Source: Taudactylus pleione
Taxonomy: Eukaryota > Chordata > Amphibia > Anura > Myobatrachidae
Length of the DNA: 64,000 bases
Assembly (NCBI GenBank): GCA_031769625.1
Contig: JAUIMM010001030.1
Location: forward strand, 1,898,501 to 1,962,500
Direction: 5' to 3'
A model generated the notes under the pieces. That model searched no databases. It saw only the letters and a list, made by a program, of their open reading frames with translations, and was not told the DNA's origin. Position 1 is the first letter of the stretch, and every line of letters starts with the position of its first letter. A program made the translations under genes and the position numbers. Below, piece by piece: positions 43,381 to 54,827 of this stretch.

Positions 43381-45991
43381 GCCAGGTCCTTCAGTCCAGA
43401 CCAGATGTTCAAACTTGGTCCTGCCTGCCATGCATCACCACCAGCGGGTTGCTTAGGATACCTAAGTTTTTTCCTGGCAGCCCCAGTTGCCGGCGAAAAT
43501 GAAGAAGGAGCTGTTGACGTGTCAGGTTCCGCTTCAGCTGACAGTGTTTTCACCAGCAGGTCTTTGCACCTCTGCAGGCTTGTGTCGGCCAGAAAGAGAG
43601 ACACCACATAGGTTTTAAACCTAGGATCGAGCACGGTGGCCAAAATGTAGTGGTCTGATTTCAACAGATTGACCAGCCTGGAATCCTGGCAAAGCAAATG
43701 AAGGGCTTCATCCACTAGTCCCACATGCTGAGCGGAATCGCTCCATCTTAGCTCCTCCTTCACTTTCTCCAGCTGCTTCTGCAAAAGCCCGATGAGGGGA
43801 ATGACCTGACTCAAGCTGGCAGTGTCTGAACTGACTTCACGTGTGGCAAGTTCGAAGGGCTGGAGAACCTTGCACAACACGGAAATCATTTTCCACTGCG
43901 CTTGAGTCAGGTGCATACCCCCTCCTTTGCCTATGTCATAGGTGGATGTATAGGCTTGAATGGCCTTTTGCTGCTCCTCCATCCTCTGAAGCATATAGAG
44001 GGTTGAATTGCACCGCGTCACAACCTCTTGCTTCAGGTGATGGCGGGGCAGGTTCAAGAGTATTTGCTGGTGCTCCAGTCTTCGGCACGCAGTCGCTGAA
44101 TGGTGAAAGTGGCCACAAAAATTTTCGGGACACCCAAAGCGTCTCCTGCATGCCCCTGTCGCTTTTCAGAAAATTCTGCACCACCAAGTTTATTGTGTGA
44201 GCAAAACATGGGACATGTTGGAATTTGCCCAGATGTAATTCCCGCACAATATTGGTGGCGTTGTCAGATATCACAAATCCCCAGGAGAGTCTAAGTGGGG
44301 TAAGCCACTGGGCGATGATTTCCCTCAGTTTCTCTAAGAGGTTGTCGGTGGTGTGCCTCTTACTGAAACCGGCGATACACAGCGTAGCCTGCCTTGGAAC
44401 GAGCTGGCATTTCTGAGATGCTGCTACTGGTGACGCTGCTGTTGTTGCTGCATAAGGTGATACATCTACCCAGTGGGCTGTCACAGTCATATAGTCCTTA
44501 GTCTGCCCTGTTCAACTTGTCCACATGTCCGTGGTTAAGTGGTCATTGGGTACAAGCGCAATTTTCAAGACACTGAGGACACTTTTTCTGACATTTCTGT
44601 ACAGTCTCGGTATCGCCTGCCTAGTGAAGTGGAATCTATATGGGATTTGGAACCGGGGACACACTACCTCCATCAATTGTCTAAATCCCACTGCACTAAT
44701 GGCAGATACTGGACGCACATCTAACACCAAAATAGCAGTCAAGGCCTCAGTTATACGTTTTGCTTCAGGATGACTGCTGTCGTACTTCATCCTCCTTGCT
44801 AAGGACTGTTGGAGGGTCAATTGTTTAGTAAAAGTAGTGGTGTTCCTACTTCCTCTCTGGGATGATGAACAACTCCCAGCAGCAACAGCAGCAGCGGCAG
44901 CAGTAGGCGTAGCAATGCAGGATCCTCCGGAGGAATCCTGGATAGGAGAGTCAGTCATGCCAGTGACATGGCCTGCAGGACTACTTCCGATCCTGGCTAA
45001 GGAGGAAATTGACGAGGAGGGAGTTGACGGTGTCATTTGCAGGCGCTTGGATACAACAGGACAACGGGATTTAGGTGTCCCTGGACTGCTTACGGTCTTA
45101 GCCAAAGTTTCTGAACTTGACAGTAACTTTTTATGAACGTGCTGCATGTGCCGTATAAGGGAGGATGTTCCTAGGTGGTTAACACCCCTACCCCTACTTA
45201 TTTCACCTTTACATATGGTACATATGGCAAGACAGTTGTTGTCCGGATTTGTATAGAAATATTGCCAGACCAAAGAGGTGGAATGTTTGGTCTTTTGCCC
45301 AGGCATGACCGTGATGGGCTTTTTCATCCCACGGACAACAACTGTCTCCCCCGGAGCCTGATTTAAACAAACCACATCACCATCAGACTCCTCCTCGCCA
45401 ACTTCCTCCTCAGCGCCAGCTACACCAGTATCCTCATCCTGTTGTACTTCAACAGTGACATCTTCAATTTGTGGGTGCTCCTTTCAGCACTTGCAGGGGG
45501 CGTGCAAATGGTGGAAAGAGCCACCTCTTCCCGTCCAGTGCTGGGAAGGTCAGGCATCGCAACCGCCACCACACTTGGACTCTCCTTGGGGATTTGTGAT
45601 ATCTTCTTAGAACGCACAGTTCTTCGCTGTGCTTTTGCCAGCTTAACTCGTTTGATTTTTTTAGCGGGAGGAGGGCTTCCATCGCCATGTGAAGCTAAAC
45701 CACTAGTCATGAACATAGGGAAAGACCTTAGCCGTTCCTTGCCGCTCCGTGTTGTAAATGGCATATTGGCAAGTCTACGTTTCTACTCAGATGATTTAAA
45801 TGTTTTTTTAAGGTCATTTTCCTGAACTTTGTAATTTGGGATTGTATGTGCCCTCTACTATGACATTGGGCATCGGCGTTGATGGCATGTTATCGTCTAT
45901 GTCATGACTAGTGGCAGCAGCTTCAGCACTAGGAGGAAGTGGTTCTTGATCTTTCCCTATTTTATTTTTATCGGAGAAAGTTTGGTCCTCC
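43381..45991 (-). pseudogene. hAT copy D, piece 3: main part of a dead transposase
   Basis: Collinear with copy A residues about 1-888. The BED finger (TSLVWQYFYTNPDNNCLAIC) and core motifs (HLTTDMWTS, VISDNATN, RHHLKQEVVTR) are recognisable, but frames break around 44060, 44130, 44512 and 45380-45480, RW is changed to RC (VTRCNS), and a short deletion removes the segment after SAERSTH. The initiator region (GGACCAAACTTTCTCC on the minus strand) is still present at about 45985. Clearly older than copies A and B. Confidence 0.9.
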
Positions 45992-46086
45992 ATTTATGTT
46001 ATATTGATATATATATATATATGCGGCTAAGGCGCACACAAACACAGAAAATAATATTTTATTTTTTTTGGAGACTAGTGCACTTT

Positions 46087-46635
46087 GGCCCTCATTCAGA
46101 GCCGTACGCTCTGAGCAGAGCGCACGCTCTGAATGAGGGCCGGGCTCCATTTTCATGGAGCGTCCTCCTGGACGCTCGTATAGCTGTGGGTCACCACCCA
46201 CAGGCTATACGAGCGTGCATTTTGATGGCCGCGATGGTCGAGACCATCGCGACCATCGAAATTGCGAGCCGGAGCCTGCGGTTGAGGTTTTCAACCGCAA
46301 GCTCCGGAGTGATTTTGGCTCTATCAGAGCCAAAATCACTCCCACTGACATCACTAGTGATGTCAGTGGGCCGGCTTCTGACGGGAGGCGTTCCCATGGG
46401 AACGCCCCCGTCAGGGAGGCACGCCCCCGGCACGCCCACCAAAGGGGGCGTGCTGTCAATCAACATTGACAGCACGCCCCCTTTGATCGGACACAACGAG
46501 CGAAGGACTTTCCTTCGCTCGTCGCGTCTGGCGCATGCGCACGACGGAGCTCCCTCCGTCGTGCGCATGCTCAGTGCATAACATCGACCCACTTGCAAGC
46601 GGACAGCCGCTCGCGAGTGGGTCTGAATCAGGCCC
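46087..46635. mobile_element. MITE, GGGCCTGATTCA family, serial-hairpin type, in hAT D
   Basis: Ends GGCCCTCATTCAGAGCCG and GGTCTGAATCAGGCCC; duplication TTT at 46084-46086 and 46636-46638. The interior is a chain of hairpins, including a perfect 30-nt palindrome at about 46338-46367 and a long GGGGGCGTGCTGTCAAT / complement pair at about 46444-46483. Inserted in the leader array of copy D. Confidence 0.88.
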
Positions 46636-46638
46636 TTT

Positions 46639-48034
46639 GTGGGTTACACCACTCTTTAAGAAATTAGCCAGCTGGCTCTTTACTTATGGGACACAGGCGC
46701 ACACTTGGCGCTGCTCCTTTGTTGATGCACGTGCAGCTACAGTGCACACAATTCACAAAGACAGAAAAAAAAAGAATTTTTCTTTGTGAAGCGCACTTTG
46801 ACGTTTACACCACCCTTTAACAGACAGACGCACGCTTGGCGCTGCTGCGTTGAGGATGCACGTACAGTGCAGACAATTCACAAACACAGAAGAAAATGTT
46901 TTATTTTTGTTGGAGTGCACATTGGGGGTTACACCACCATTTAACAGACAGACACACGCTTGTCACTGCTGCTTTGAGGATGCAGGTGCAGCATCAGCCC
47001 ACACAATTCACAAAGACAGAAAAAAAAAAATGCATTCTTTGTGGAGCGCACTTTGGGGGTTACACCATTCTTTAACAGACAGACGCACGCTTGTCGCTGC
47101 TGCTTTGAGGATGCAGGTGCAGCTACAACACACACAATTCACAAAGACAGAAAAAAAAGGAGAATTTTTTTTTTGTGGGTTACAGCACCCTTTAACGGAC
47201 AAGCCAGCTGGACCTTTACTTATGGGACACAGGCGCATGCTTGGTGCTGCTCCTTTGTTGATGCACGTGCAGCCACAGTGCACACAATTCACAAACACAG
47301 AAAATATTTTTTTATTTGGTTTGGAGTGCATTTTGGGGGTTACAGCACCCTTTAACAGTCAAGACAGCCGGCCCTTTACTTATGACACAGGCGCACGCTT
47401 GGTGCTACTTTGTTGATGCACGTGCGGCTACTGCGCACACAATTCACAAACACAGAAAAAATATTTATTTTTTTGCACTCTGGGGGAGCACCCCTGATGG
47501 ACAGAGCACCCCATGGACAACACTACAGCACCCCTTTAGGACTGGGACACTGCACAGGACTTTGGAGTGGACACAGCCCCTATTGACAACTGACTGCACA
47601 ACACAGTACAGCCAGCCCCTATGGACTTTGGTGGAGTGGACACAGCCCCTATGGACAACAGTAGCACAGCACAACACAGCCAGCCCCTATGGACTTTGGA
47701 GGAGTGGACACAGCCCCTATGGACAACAGCAGCACAGCACAACACAGCCTGCCCCTATGGACTTTGGAGGAGTGGACACAGCCCCTATGGACAACAGCAG
47801 CACAGCACAACACTACACTGCACTACACTACACTACACAGCCAGCCCTAACTCCCACCCTCCCTCTTCACTGTCCACAACCGAGTGAGAAAATGGCACCG
47901 ACGCAGGTACCTTATATAGAATCCAAAACCCACGAGACCCGGAAGGCGGGATGATGACGTTTTGCCTCGATTTCAGATCCAAGTCAGGCGGGAAAAGTTG
48001 AGCCAGACTCTGATCGGCCTCGGATCAGGGGGGT
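46639..48034 (-). mobile_element. hAT copy D, piece 4 (decayed leader array and promoter end)
   Basis: Diverged 160-bp-type units (GCACACAATTCACAAA and TTGATGCACGTGCAG anchors) from 46639 to about 47470, then the CCAGCCCCTATGGACTTTG promoter-side repeats and the decayed TATA region near 47910. The match to copy A stops at about 48034 in GGATCAGGGGGG, so the right terminus is deleted. Confidence 0.85.
47560..47810. repeat. About 71-bp promoter-side repeat, expanded in hAT D
   Basis: CAGCCCCTATGGACTTTGG, AGTGGACACAGCCCC and GACAACAGCAGCACAGCAC recur about four times in copy D but only one to two times in copies A (12120-12270) and B (35030-35180). Confidence 0.75.
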
Positions 48035-48084
48035 ATTTATAGGGGATCTCTCCAATCCCTCACTTTTAGGAATGATTGACTTTT

Positions 48085-49012
48085 GGGGGTAAATTTACTA
48101 AGATTAGAGTTTAGTCGAGTTAGCAATCTCTGGAGAGTTTGGGCATTGTTTTCCACTTGCAAATTTACTAATGACAAACTCAGGACAGAAATCTGCTTTG
48201 CTACAGGAAAATTCTGGAGAGTTAGCAAACTCTCTTCACTTCACCATCGGCAAAACTCGCCAGTCCTGGTTCCTAAAATTATGAGGAAAAAAATGTGTAG
48301 GGTTCCCCCATAATTTAGGAACCAGCACCTGGCTGCAAATATAGGGGGAAAAATGCATAGGGATCCCCCTATAATTAAAACCAGCACTGGAATGGGATAA
48401 GTGTATGTATTAAAGTTATACTGTATATGATGTGTGTGTACTGTGGTTATTTATTTTTTTTACAGTGGGGTACAGGTGCCGGCCACCTGCTGGCACCTGT
48501 AGTTAAACTGTAAAATACAATAGTTTTGAACATTTGTCACCATTATTACCCCTGTGTCCACAGCCTAGGAGTGTGGGGAAGAGCCCTGGGCTCTGAGTTT
48601 TTAGTAGAGAAGGGGACACCATCTTGGTGGTGTCCCCACACCCCCTGAGATCCCCTGTTTGGTTTGACTGGCTTGTTAATGCTTTGGCCGTGGAGACCGG
48701 GTGATAGGGTCTCCTGGCTGTAGCATTACACCCTGGTTGGTTTAGGCCTGGTGCTGGTTTTAAATATAGGGGGACACCTATGCATCCCACCCTTTTCTTT
48801 AAAACCAAGACTGGCCCTGCAGCCAGGTGCTGGTTCCTAAAACTTACTACTTGGGAAGAAATGTCGATCTGCTTCACCATCGGCTAACTCACTCTCAGCT
48901 AAACTCACTTCTTAGTAAATTTGTGAGCTTCAGGAGCCTCAAATCAAGTTCGGGGAAGCTAATCGAGTTTAAAAAAAAACTCGATCAGACTAGAATCTTA
49001 GTAAATTTACCC
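48085..49012. mobile_element. MITE (GGGTAAATTTACTAAGAT ends) with internal insert
   Basis: Ends GGGTAAATTTACTAAGATT and ATCTTAGTAAATTTACCC, with TTT on both sides (48082-48084 and 49013-49015; the left end has two extra G). Contains hairpin-forming ACTCGA / TCGAGT words. An about 620-bp sequence (48253-48870) interrupts it. Confidence 0.7.
48253..48870. repeat. Insert related to the 26.4-kb repeat family
   Basis: Flanked by a repeated word CTTCACCATCGGC (near 48239 and 48875). Contains GGAACCAGCACCTGG, TTAAAACCAGCACTGG and CTGGCTGTAGCATTACACCC, matching (in the opposite orientation) the units at 26380-27940. Confidence 0.55.
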
Positions 49013-49148
49013 TTTATAGTCAAATTTCATTGGCTCTAAGACTCTCCTTTCTTATTGGAAGAAGTACTGATTGACAGTTGGAATAGTCTATTGCATTATT
49101 CATGATCACTTATGGGCATGTTACACATGCAGAAACAGTAGTTTCTGC

Positions 49149-49380
49149 TAGAGATGTGCACGATCCCCATGTTTTGGTTTTGTTTTCTAATTCATCATTT
49201 TGTTTTGGTTTTGGTAAAACCACCTTCAAGTGTTTTGGTTTTGGATCTGGATTTTTTTTTTTAAATTGATAAAAACAGCTAAAATCATGTAATTATAGCA
49301 TATGTTTGTTCCTACAGTTTGCTAGGGAGGTGCAGCTGAAGCAGGAAAACCTGTAGAAAATCACAAATGAGGCGTACACT
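49149..49380 (-). mobile_element. Fragment of a hAT terminus, diverged
   Basis: Starts TAGAGATGTGCACGATCC and continues with TTTTGGTTTTG, AAAACCACC and AAAAACAGCTAAAATCA, paralleling the left end of hAT A (5830-6010). No transposase remains. Probably a relative family or an old solo end. Confidence 0.6.
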
Positions 49381-49396
49381 GTAGGATGTAAACTGA

Positions 49397-49928
49397 GGGC
49401 CTGATTCAGAGCCAAACGCTCTGACCAGAGGTCCCTTCTACCTAAAAATGGAGTGGCCTCTTGGACACTCGCATAGCTGTGGGTTACCACCCACAGCTTA
49501 TGCGAGTGTCCATGATGATGGTCGCGATGGTCAAGACCATCGCGACCATCGGGCTTGCGACGAGACCCTGCGGTCTCTATCAGAGCCAAAATCACTCTCA
49601 CTGACATCGGCTCTATCAGAGCCAAAATCACTCCCACTGACATCACTAATGATGTCAGTGGGGCCGGACCCAGACGGTAGGCGTTCCCATGGGAACGCCT
49701 CTGTCTGGCAGCCACGCCCTGGCACGCCCAACCAAAGGGGGCATACTGTCAGTCACCATCGACAGCATGCCCCCTTTGGTGCGAGACCCATACCAAGAGC
49801 TTGGCTGTCGCTATGCGGGTCTCGCGCATATGCATGATGGAGCTCCCTCCGTTGTGCGCAAGCGCATTAGGGCACCATCGACCCACTTGTGAGCATCCTG
49901 CACTTGCGAGCGGGTCTGAATGAGACCC
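49397..49928. mobile_element. MITE, GGGCCTGATTCA family, serial-hairpin type
   Basis: Left end GGGCCTGATTCAGAGCC, right end GTCTGAATGAGACCC (decayed), duplication TGA at 49394-49396 and 49929-49931. Hairpins include arms around 49480-49505, 49510-49550 and 49690-49705 (GGCGTTCCCATGGGAACGCC). A short internal segment (CCAAAATCACTC(T/C)CACTGACATC) is tandemly duplicated. Confidence 0.82.
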
Positions 49929-49999
49929 TGAGTGCATGCAGACACATGAATTAATACATTGACAATATGTAATCCATATCTCAGCAATTGACATCTGTA

Positions 50000-50400
50000 G
50001 GAGTCCAGGAGGTTGCAATGGCAATGATGCAGAATCTAATGCCTGAATAATGCTGTCAATGGAGATCATAAGTGCTAAACTGCTACAGTTCGAGGAACGC
50101 ATACCAACTGAGACAAATGCTGATAGTTCTGCTTTATTCACAAAGGTGTGAACAACTGAGTCCAAAAGGTCTAAGTACAAGTGTTTCATATGTCACAAAG
50201 TGGGACATAAAGCCTCTGATTGCAGACTAAAAGTAGTGCACAGAGAAATTGTGATAAAAGAAACAAGTGAGCTTTAAATGTCACACACAGTTTCAGGAAA
50301 GATTGCTGTACATGAACTCGGGAGCCACGAAGCATTTCTGTTGCAATAGAGAATAGTTTACATCACTAAGCATGTGTGATCCTATTACAGTGAAAGGATT
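50000..50400 (+). pseudogene. Copia Gag zinc knuckle and protease remnant
   Basis: KYKCFICHKVGHKASDC (about 50173-50225) is a CCHC knuckle. About 85 bp on, in another frame, LYMNSGATKHFC (about 50311-50346) matches the Copia protease active site (usually DSGAT; the catalytic Asp reads Asn). Stops and frameshifts throughout. This is the 5' part of a Ty1/Copia-type element whose pieces continue to 53749. Confidence 0.75.
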
Positions 50401-50409
50401 GGAGACAAA

Positions 50410-51356
50410 GGGCCTGATTCAGAGGCGCTCGCTATTTGCGAGTGCTCGCTTTGAATCAGGGTGAATTTTTTATTTTTAAATCCGCCTCCAGGCCGCTCCC
50501 ATAGCTGCGAGTGACCACCCACAGCTTTTGCGAGCAGCCTGGCGATGGTCGTGATTATTGCTGAGCGCTCGCAACTGGGTCGATGGTGGCCCACAGTGCA
50601 TACGACAGGCACTCCGTCACTCCAGGTCTCGCACCAAAGGGGGCGAGCTGTCAATGTTGAGTGACAGCTCGCCCCCTTTGGTGGGTGGGCAGGGGGGGTG
50701 GCTGCCCAAACGGAGGTGTTAACATGAGAATACCTGTCATTTGGGGGCAGCCCTACTGACATCACAAGTGTTGTCAGTGGAGAGCTTCCGGCTCTGTTAG
50801 AGCCGAAAGCTCTCTGGGGCTTGCGATGGGCGAGACCCTACCACAAGGGTCTCGTTGCAAGCCCGATGGTTGCGATGGTCTTGACCATCATGATCATCAT
50901 ACTGGCCACTAGCAATAGCTGTGGGTGGTCAGCCACAGCTATGCAAGAGGCCGCTCCAAAAAAAAGCCTGGCCCTGATTCAGAGCGAGTGCTCTGTCTGA
51001 GCGAGCGGCTCTGAATCAGGCCCTCAGTTCCCGCAAGACAGAGTGAACTTTGTGCTCTAATAGAGCAGGAAGTTCACTACTGACATCATGAATGATGTCA
51101 GTAGGGCCGCCCACAAACAGCAGGCGTTCCTTTGGGAATGCCTCCATTTGTCCAGCCATCCCCCCTCCCCGCCTACAAAACAGGGCGAGCTGTCGATCAA
51201 CATCGACCCCATTTTGTAGCGAGCCCCAGAGCGAGTGAAGTTCTTACTCGCTCCGGGGCTCGCGCATGTGCATTGCGCATGCCACACGTGCGCACTGGCC
51301 GACCTTCAACCCGTTTGCGAGTGCTATGCGCTCGCAAGTGGGTCTGAATCAGGCCC
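50410..51356. mobile_element. Compound MITE, GGGCCTGATTCA family, 947 bp
   Basis: Ends GGGCCTGATTCAGAGGCG and GGTCTGAATCAGGCCC, duplication AAA at 50407-50409 and 51357-51359. Nearly twice the length of its relatives, with an internal inverted pair of family ends at about 50972-51023 (GGCCCTGATTCAGAGCGAG ... GGCTCTGAATCAGGCCC). It inserted in the Copia remnant. Interior again a chain of hairpins. Confidence 0.82.
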
Positions 51357-51359
51357 AAA

Positions 51360-51545
51360 GTCCTTACAGTCACAAAAGTAGGGATAATCCCTGTGTGCCT
51401 GAAACAAAAGATGAAACCATATTAAAGAATGGTTTGCATCACTTAGCATGTGTGACCCTATTACATAAATCTAAAGATACAATAAAACATAAGATATTTT
51501 AATAAGTTGCTATTCATAAAGAACTCAAAGCACACAGATAAGAAT
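51360..51545 (+). other. Copia remnant with a local duplication
   Basis: Continues the Copia sequence beyond the MITE. A word at about 50349-50386 (CATCACTAAGCATGTGTGA and CCTATTACA) recurs at about 51436-51470 with few changes, pointing to an internal duplication. No readable motif. Confidence 0.4.
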
Positions 51546-52023
51546 ATATGTTGCGTTCCACACATGCATATGTATCGCAGTGAGCATGCATGAACTAGGC
51601 ATTACACTTGGGACTATGATTGCATTGACTACGCAGACCCATCGCAGAGTGATTGACATGACGTGCTGTTTGTGGGTGATGACGGGAGGGTAGTTGGCTG
51701 AAAGCAGGTGTGCCAGTGCGTTTGAACACCGTTGCAGGGGCATGCATAAATTAGCCACTGCGATGCCCTATGCAACCTGAGGCTTGATAGCATGCATGGA
51801 AGTTAGCAATTCCTGAGTAAGGTCAGGCCTTGTGCAAGTGTGCATGAGGCTGCGATGGTTTTGCAGTTTTGATAAACATTACTGATGTGTGTAAGGTAAA
51901 GTGGGTGTCCTTATGTAGTTCAGCTGTGGCATTGCGATCGCAATGAGTTGCATACTATCACATTTGAACTGCATGCATAATTGCTATTGCATTCGCAGTT
52001 GCATTCCATAGTGAATCAGGCCC
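51546..52023. mobile_element. MITE, GGGCCTGATTCA family, left end truncated
   Basis: Right end CATAGTGAATCAGGCCC is intact; the left begins inside the element (TATGTTGCGTTCC corresponds to GATGTTGCGTACT of the element at 3780), so about 50 bp are missing. It separates two Copia pieces. Confidence 0.72.
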
Positions 52024-52099
52024 AGAGTGTAGACTATGCTAAGTGATGGAGGCCTAGAAAAATGTTTTAGGTGGAAATGGTGTCTATAGTAGTATTTTA

Positions 52100-52552
52100 T
52101 AAAAAATTATACACCCACAGTTGCCGTAAAAGGCAAAACATCACTGGAGGCGTAGATTGGCAGTAAGCCAAGTTATAATCATCTCAGTGTGTTTGGATGC
52201 AAAGCATATGCGAACATTCCAAAAGAAAAGAGACACAAACTGGATACCAAGTCAATAGAATGTATCATGCTTGGATACTGCCAAGAAAGCAAGGGATACA
52301 GACCATTTGCCCATTACAAATTAAAAGCTCATAAAGTCCAGGGATGTAGTATTCCAAGAAACAGCACCACCCAACAAGAAACTGGAACATGAATCACAAC
52401 ACACAATTGTTTTGCTGGATATGCCAACAGCTGGAAGCATGTTATTAGATATTGCCAGTATTGATACCCAAGTGCAGAACAGGAAGGATATCTGTAAAAA
52501 AAATAACAATAAAGGAAAACTGCCTAGGATATATTATTGGGAATTTGCAAAT
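52100..52552 (+). pseudogene. Copia integrase C-terminal remnant
   Basis: GKTSLEA then SKPSYNHLSVFGCKAYANIP and KRHKLDTKSIECIMLGY (about 52130-52290) match the conserved end of Copia integrases. Followed by an unstructured linker. Cut by a MITE at 52556. Confidence 0.85.
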
Positions 52553-52555
52553 ATT

Positions 52556-52855
52556 GGGGGGAATTCAATTCAGCGCGATGTAGAATCGCTGCAGGAGGGA
52601 GCTCCCACTGCTATTAAATACAACGCACTGTTTAGGCAGCTAAAGGATTTCTTCCCGCACCTCCCTGGGGATGCGAGGAGAAATCCGACAAAAGTGCTGG
52701 GCAGGCAGCTGTTTGACGGTTTAGTGCCACGCTAACGAGAAACGGCATTCTCTGACTTACCTACTTCCTGACAAGACACACAGTGCATTGAATTGAATAG
52801 CTTCAGGAGCTCCCTCCCATGGCTATGTATCATACTGCTGAATTTATTTCCCCCC
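52556..52855. mobile_element. MITE (GGGGGGAATTCAATTCAGC ends), 300 bp
   Basis: Ends GGGGGGAATTCAATTCAGC and GCTGAATTTATTTCCCCCC; duplication ATT at 52553-52555 and 52856-52858. Inserted between integrase and RT of the Copia remnant. Confidence 0.85.
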
Positions 52856-52858
52856 ATT

Positions 52859-53072
52859 GCTTTCTGTGAACCTCAAAATATTCAGTAAGCAAAGTCAAGC
52901 AACGACTGTGAATAATAAAAGTGATAAATAGACAAAGAAATGGCTTCATTACATGACAACAATATGTGAACTCATCTTAACAGGCAGAGTATCTGCAAGA
53001 CAATCAAGAACAAGTGGATCTTCTGTAAAAAGTTGAATGTAGATGGTACAGTTGTCCAATACAAAGCATGTC
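52859..53072 (+). pseudogene. Copia reverse transcriptase N-terminal remnant
   Basis: EMASLHDNN and KTIKNKWIFCKKLNVDGTVV plus QYKACL match the start of a Copia RT (the W-hydrophobic-K..DGTV block). One in-frame stop. The frame is interrupted at the TTAA site 53073 and resumes at 53412. Confidence 0.85.
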
Positions 53073-53076
53073 TTAA

Positions 53077-53407
53077 GACCCCCATACATGGTGAGATTCA
53101 AAGTTGGTAAGATCAGTTGTACGATTTCCCTTGAAATTCTTCCCTTGAAATTCTTCATAAGATGTGGTCAAATGGTGTACGATTGATCATGAAGATCATA
53201 GGATAAGATGCATAGAAGTGTATCACATCGTACATGATCAGTTGAGATCTCTGCAAAACCATCTGATCTGCGATCCAACTAGACGATGGTGGGGACACGC
53301 ATTGGGGTTGCAGAAGACTCAAAATACAACTATTTTCAAACGATTGGTCTGTCCAACATGTAGAAACTGCCAAAATCGTGTTAAAAATCATCCTGTGTAT
53401 GGCCACC
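53077..53407. mobile_element. TTAA-flanked MITE, 331 bp
   Basis: TTAA at 53073-53076 and 53408-53411. Ends GACCCCCATACATGG and GTGTATGGCCACC are imperfect inverted repeats. TTAA duplication indicates piggyBac or Kolobok type; I cannot decide between them. It splits a Copia RT between YKACL and KGYTQKYG. Confidence 0.75.
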
Positions 53408-53411
53408 TTAA

Positions 53412-53749
53412 AGGATATACACAGAAATATGGGCTTGACTATGGCGAAATCTTGTCTGTGGCAAGGTATAGTCACTGCCATATCTGCCATGTATGATTTG
53501 TTACTGTACCAGTTAGACTTTGACTTTTTTTTAATGGAGAATTAATTGTAGAAGTTTATATGGAAGCTCCTGAGCATTATGAAGAAAACATGTTTCAAGA
53601 GGGAAAAGTCTGTTTGTTAAATAAAACTTTATATGGTCTGAAGCAAAATGGCCATTTTTGGTACATTAACTTAGATTCTGTACTAATGGAGATGGACTTT
53701 GTACTTTCAGAGACTGATCAATTTCTAAACCACAAGAAAACAGAACAGT
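53412..53749 (+). pseudogene. Copia reverse transcriptase, middle part
   Basis: GYTQKYGLDYGEILS, then (frameshifted) FNGELIVEVYMEAPEHYEE and LNKTLYGLKQNGHFWYINLD match Copia RT. It stops at 53749, just before the downstream YVDD active site, where the Harbinger element begins. The remaining RT was not found in this window. Confidence 0.87.
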
Positions 53750-54827
53750 GGTCTTCATTCAGAGCCGCTCGTAAGCAGCAGTACGCTCGTAGCGTTCCGA
53801 TGTTGTGAAACCACGCATGCGCCGGTGTTACACTGCGCATGTGCGTACGGCTGATTGCGATCTTTTTTTAAGTCGTTCGTCGAATAGCGAACAGGAAGTG
53901 ACATGTCAAATGTGATTGACAGAACAGGCCGTTTTTGGGCGGTGACGGGGGTGGAGATGGGAAAACGCAGGCGTGTCAAGACATTTTGTGGGCGTCCCTA
54001 AATTATCTCATGCGAACGGCAAATGTGATCGGAACAAGTCATACGTCACTGTCTGATCCACTTTCCGTTCAAACTGCTCGCACAGCTTGTGGTCTGGTAT
54101 ACTCTACCACAATGTCGATGGTCTCGTCCTACTTCCCGTGCCTCTTTGCCTCTTTGATGTTTCATCGATTTATCATTTCTTGCCAGAAAAGCAATCAATT
54201 TAGAATTGAAAACTTGCTTGTAATGTGTTTAGCACCTTTTTTTTTTTTGTAGCACAAAACCGTACGCAGGTGAAATACTCAGCTGCTAATTTCTGGATTA
54301 GACAATCAATTAGCGTACCCTTTTTTTGGGGGGGGGGGGGGGTTTAATTTTGGTTTTGTGTTATTGCAACAATATTGTCATCATGTTTGTGTTTTAGCAA
54401 CATTTTTAATGGTCCCGGAAATTTCTTATCCATTTTGTTTGGGCAAAGTGTTCCTTTAAACTCCTAAATGGTTTTTAACCCTTTGGAATCTGAATTAAAA
54501 TGAATGTTTGGTTTTTTTTGGGGGGGGGGGCCGGGATTACCTAAAAAACATTTTTAGAATAATGTCACAATACAATGGAGCAGATTTTGAATTGTTTTTA
54601 TTTTTTACACACATTTTTATATTTTCATGTGCATTTGCCAGTTTGCAGTTCTGGCTAACGTCAAAAATTGAGCCAAAAATAAAAAAAACAATAGTGGCAT
54701 TTGGCAAAAATAAAATAACACACATTAAAAACAATTCACAAGAAAGGAGTGGGAAGTTTTGGCCCTTAAGGAATATGGGGCAAGCACAGAAGGATTGTGG
54801 GAAAATTAGCCAGTGCTGTCATCGTTT

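Noticed and set aside
45904..46581. 225-residue plus-strand frame
   Set aside because: It crosses from the hAT D leader into a hairpin MITE; no domain, and a chance open frame in GC-rich sequence.
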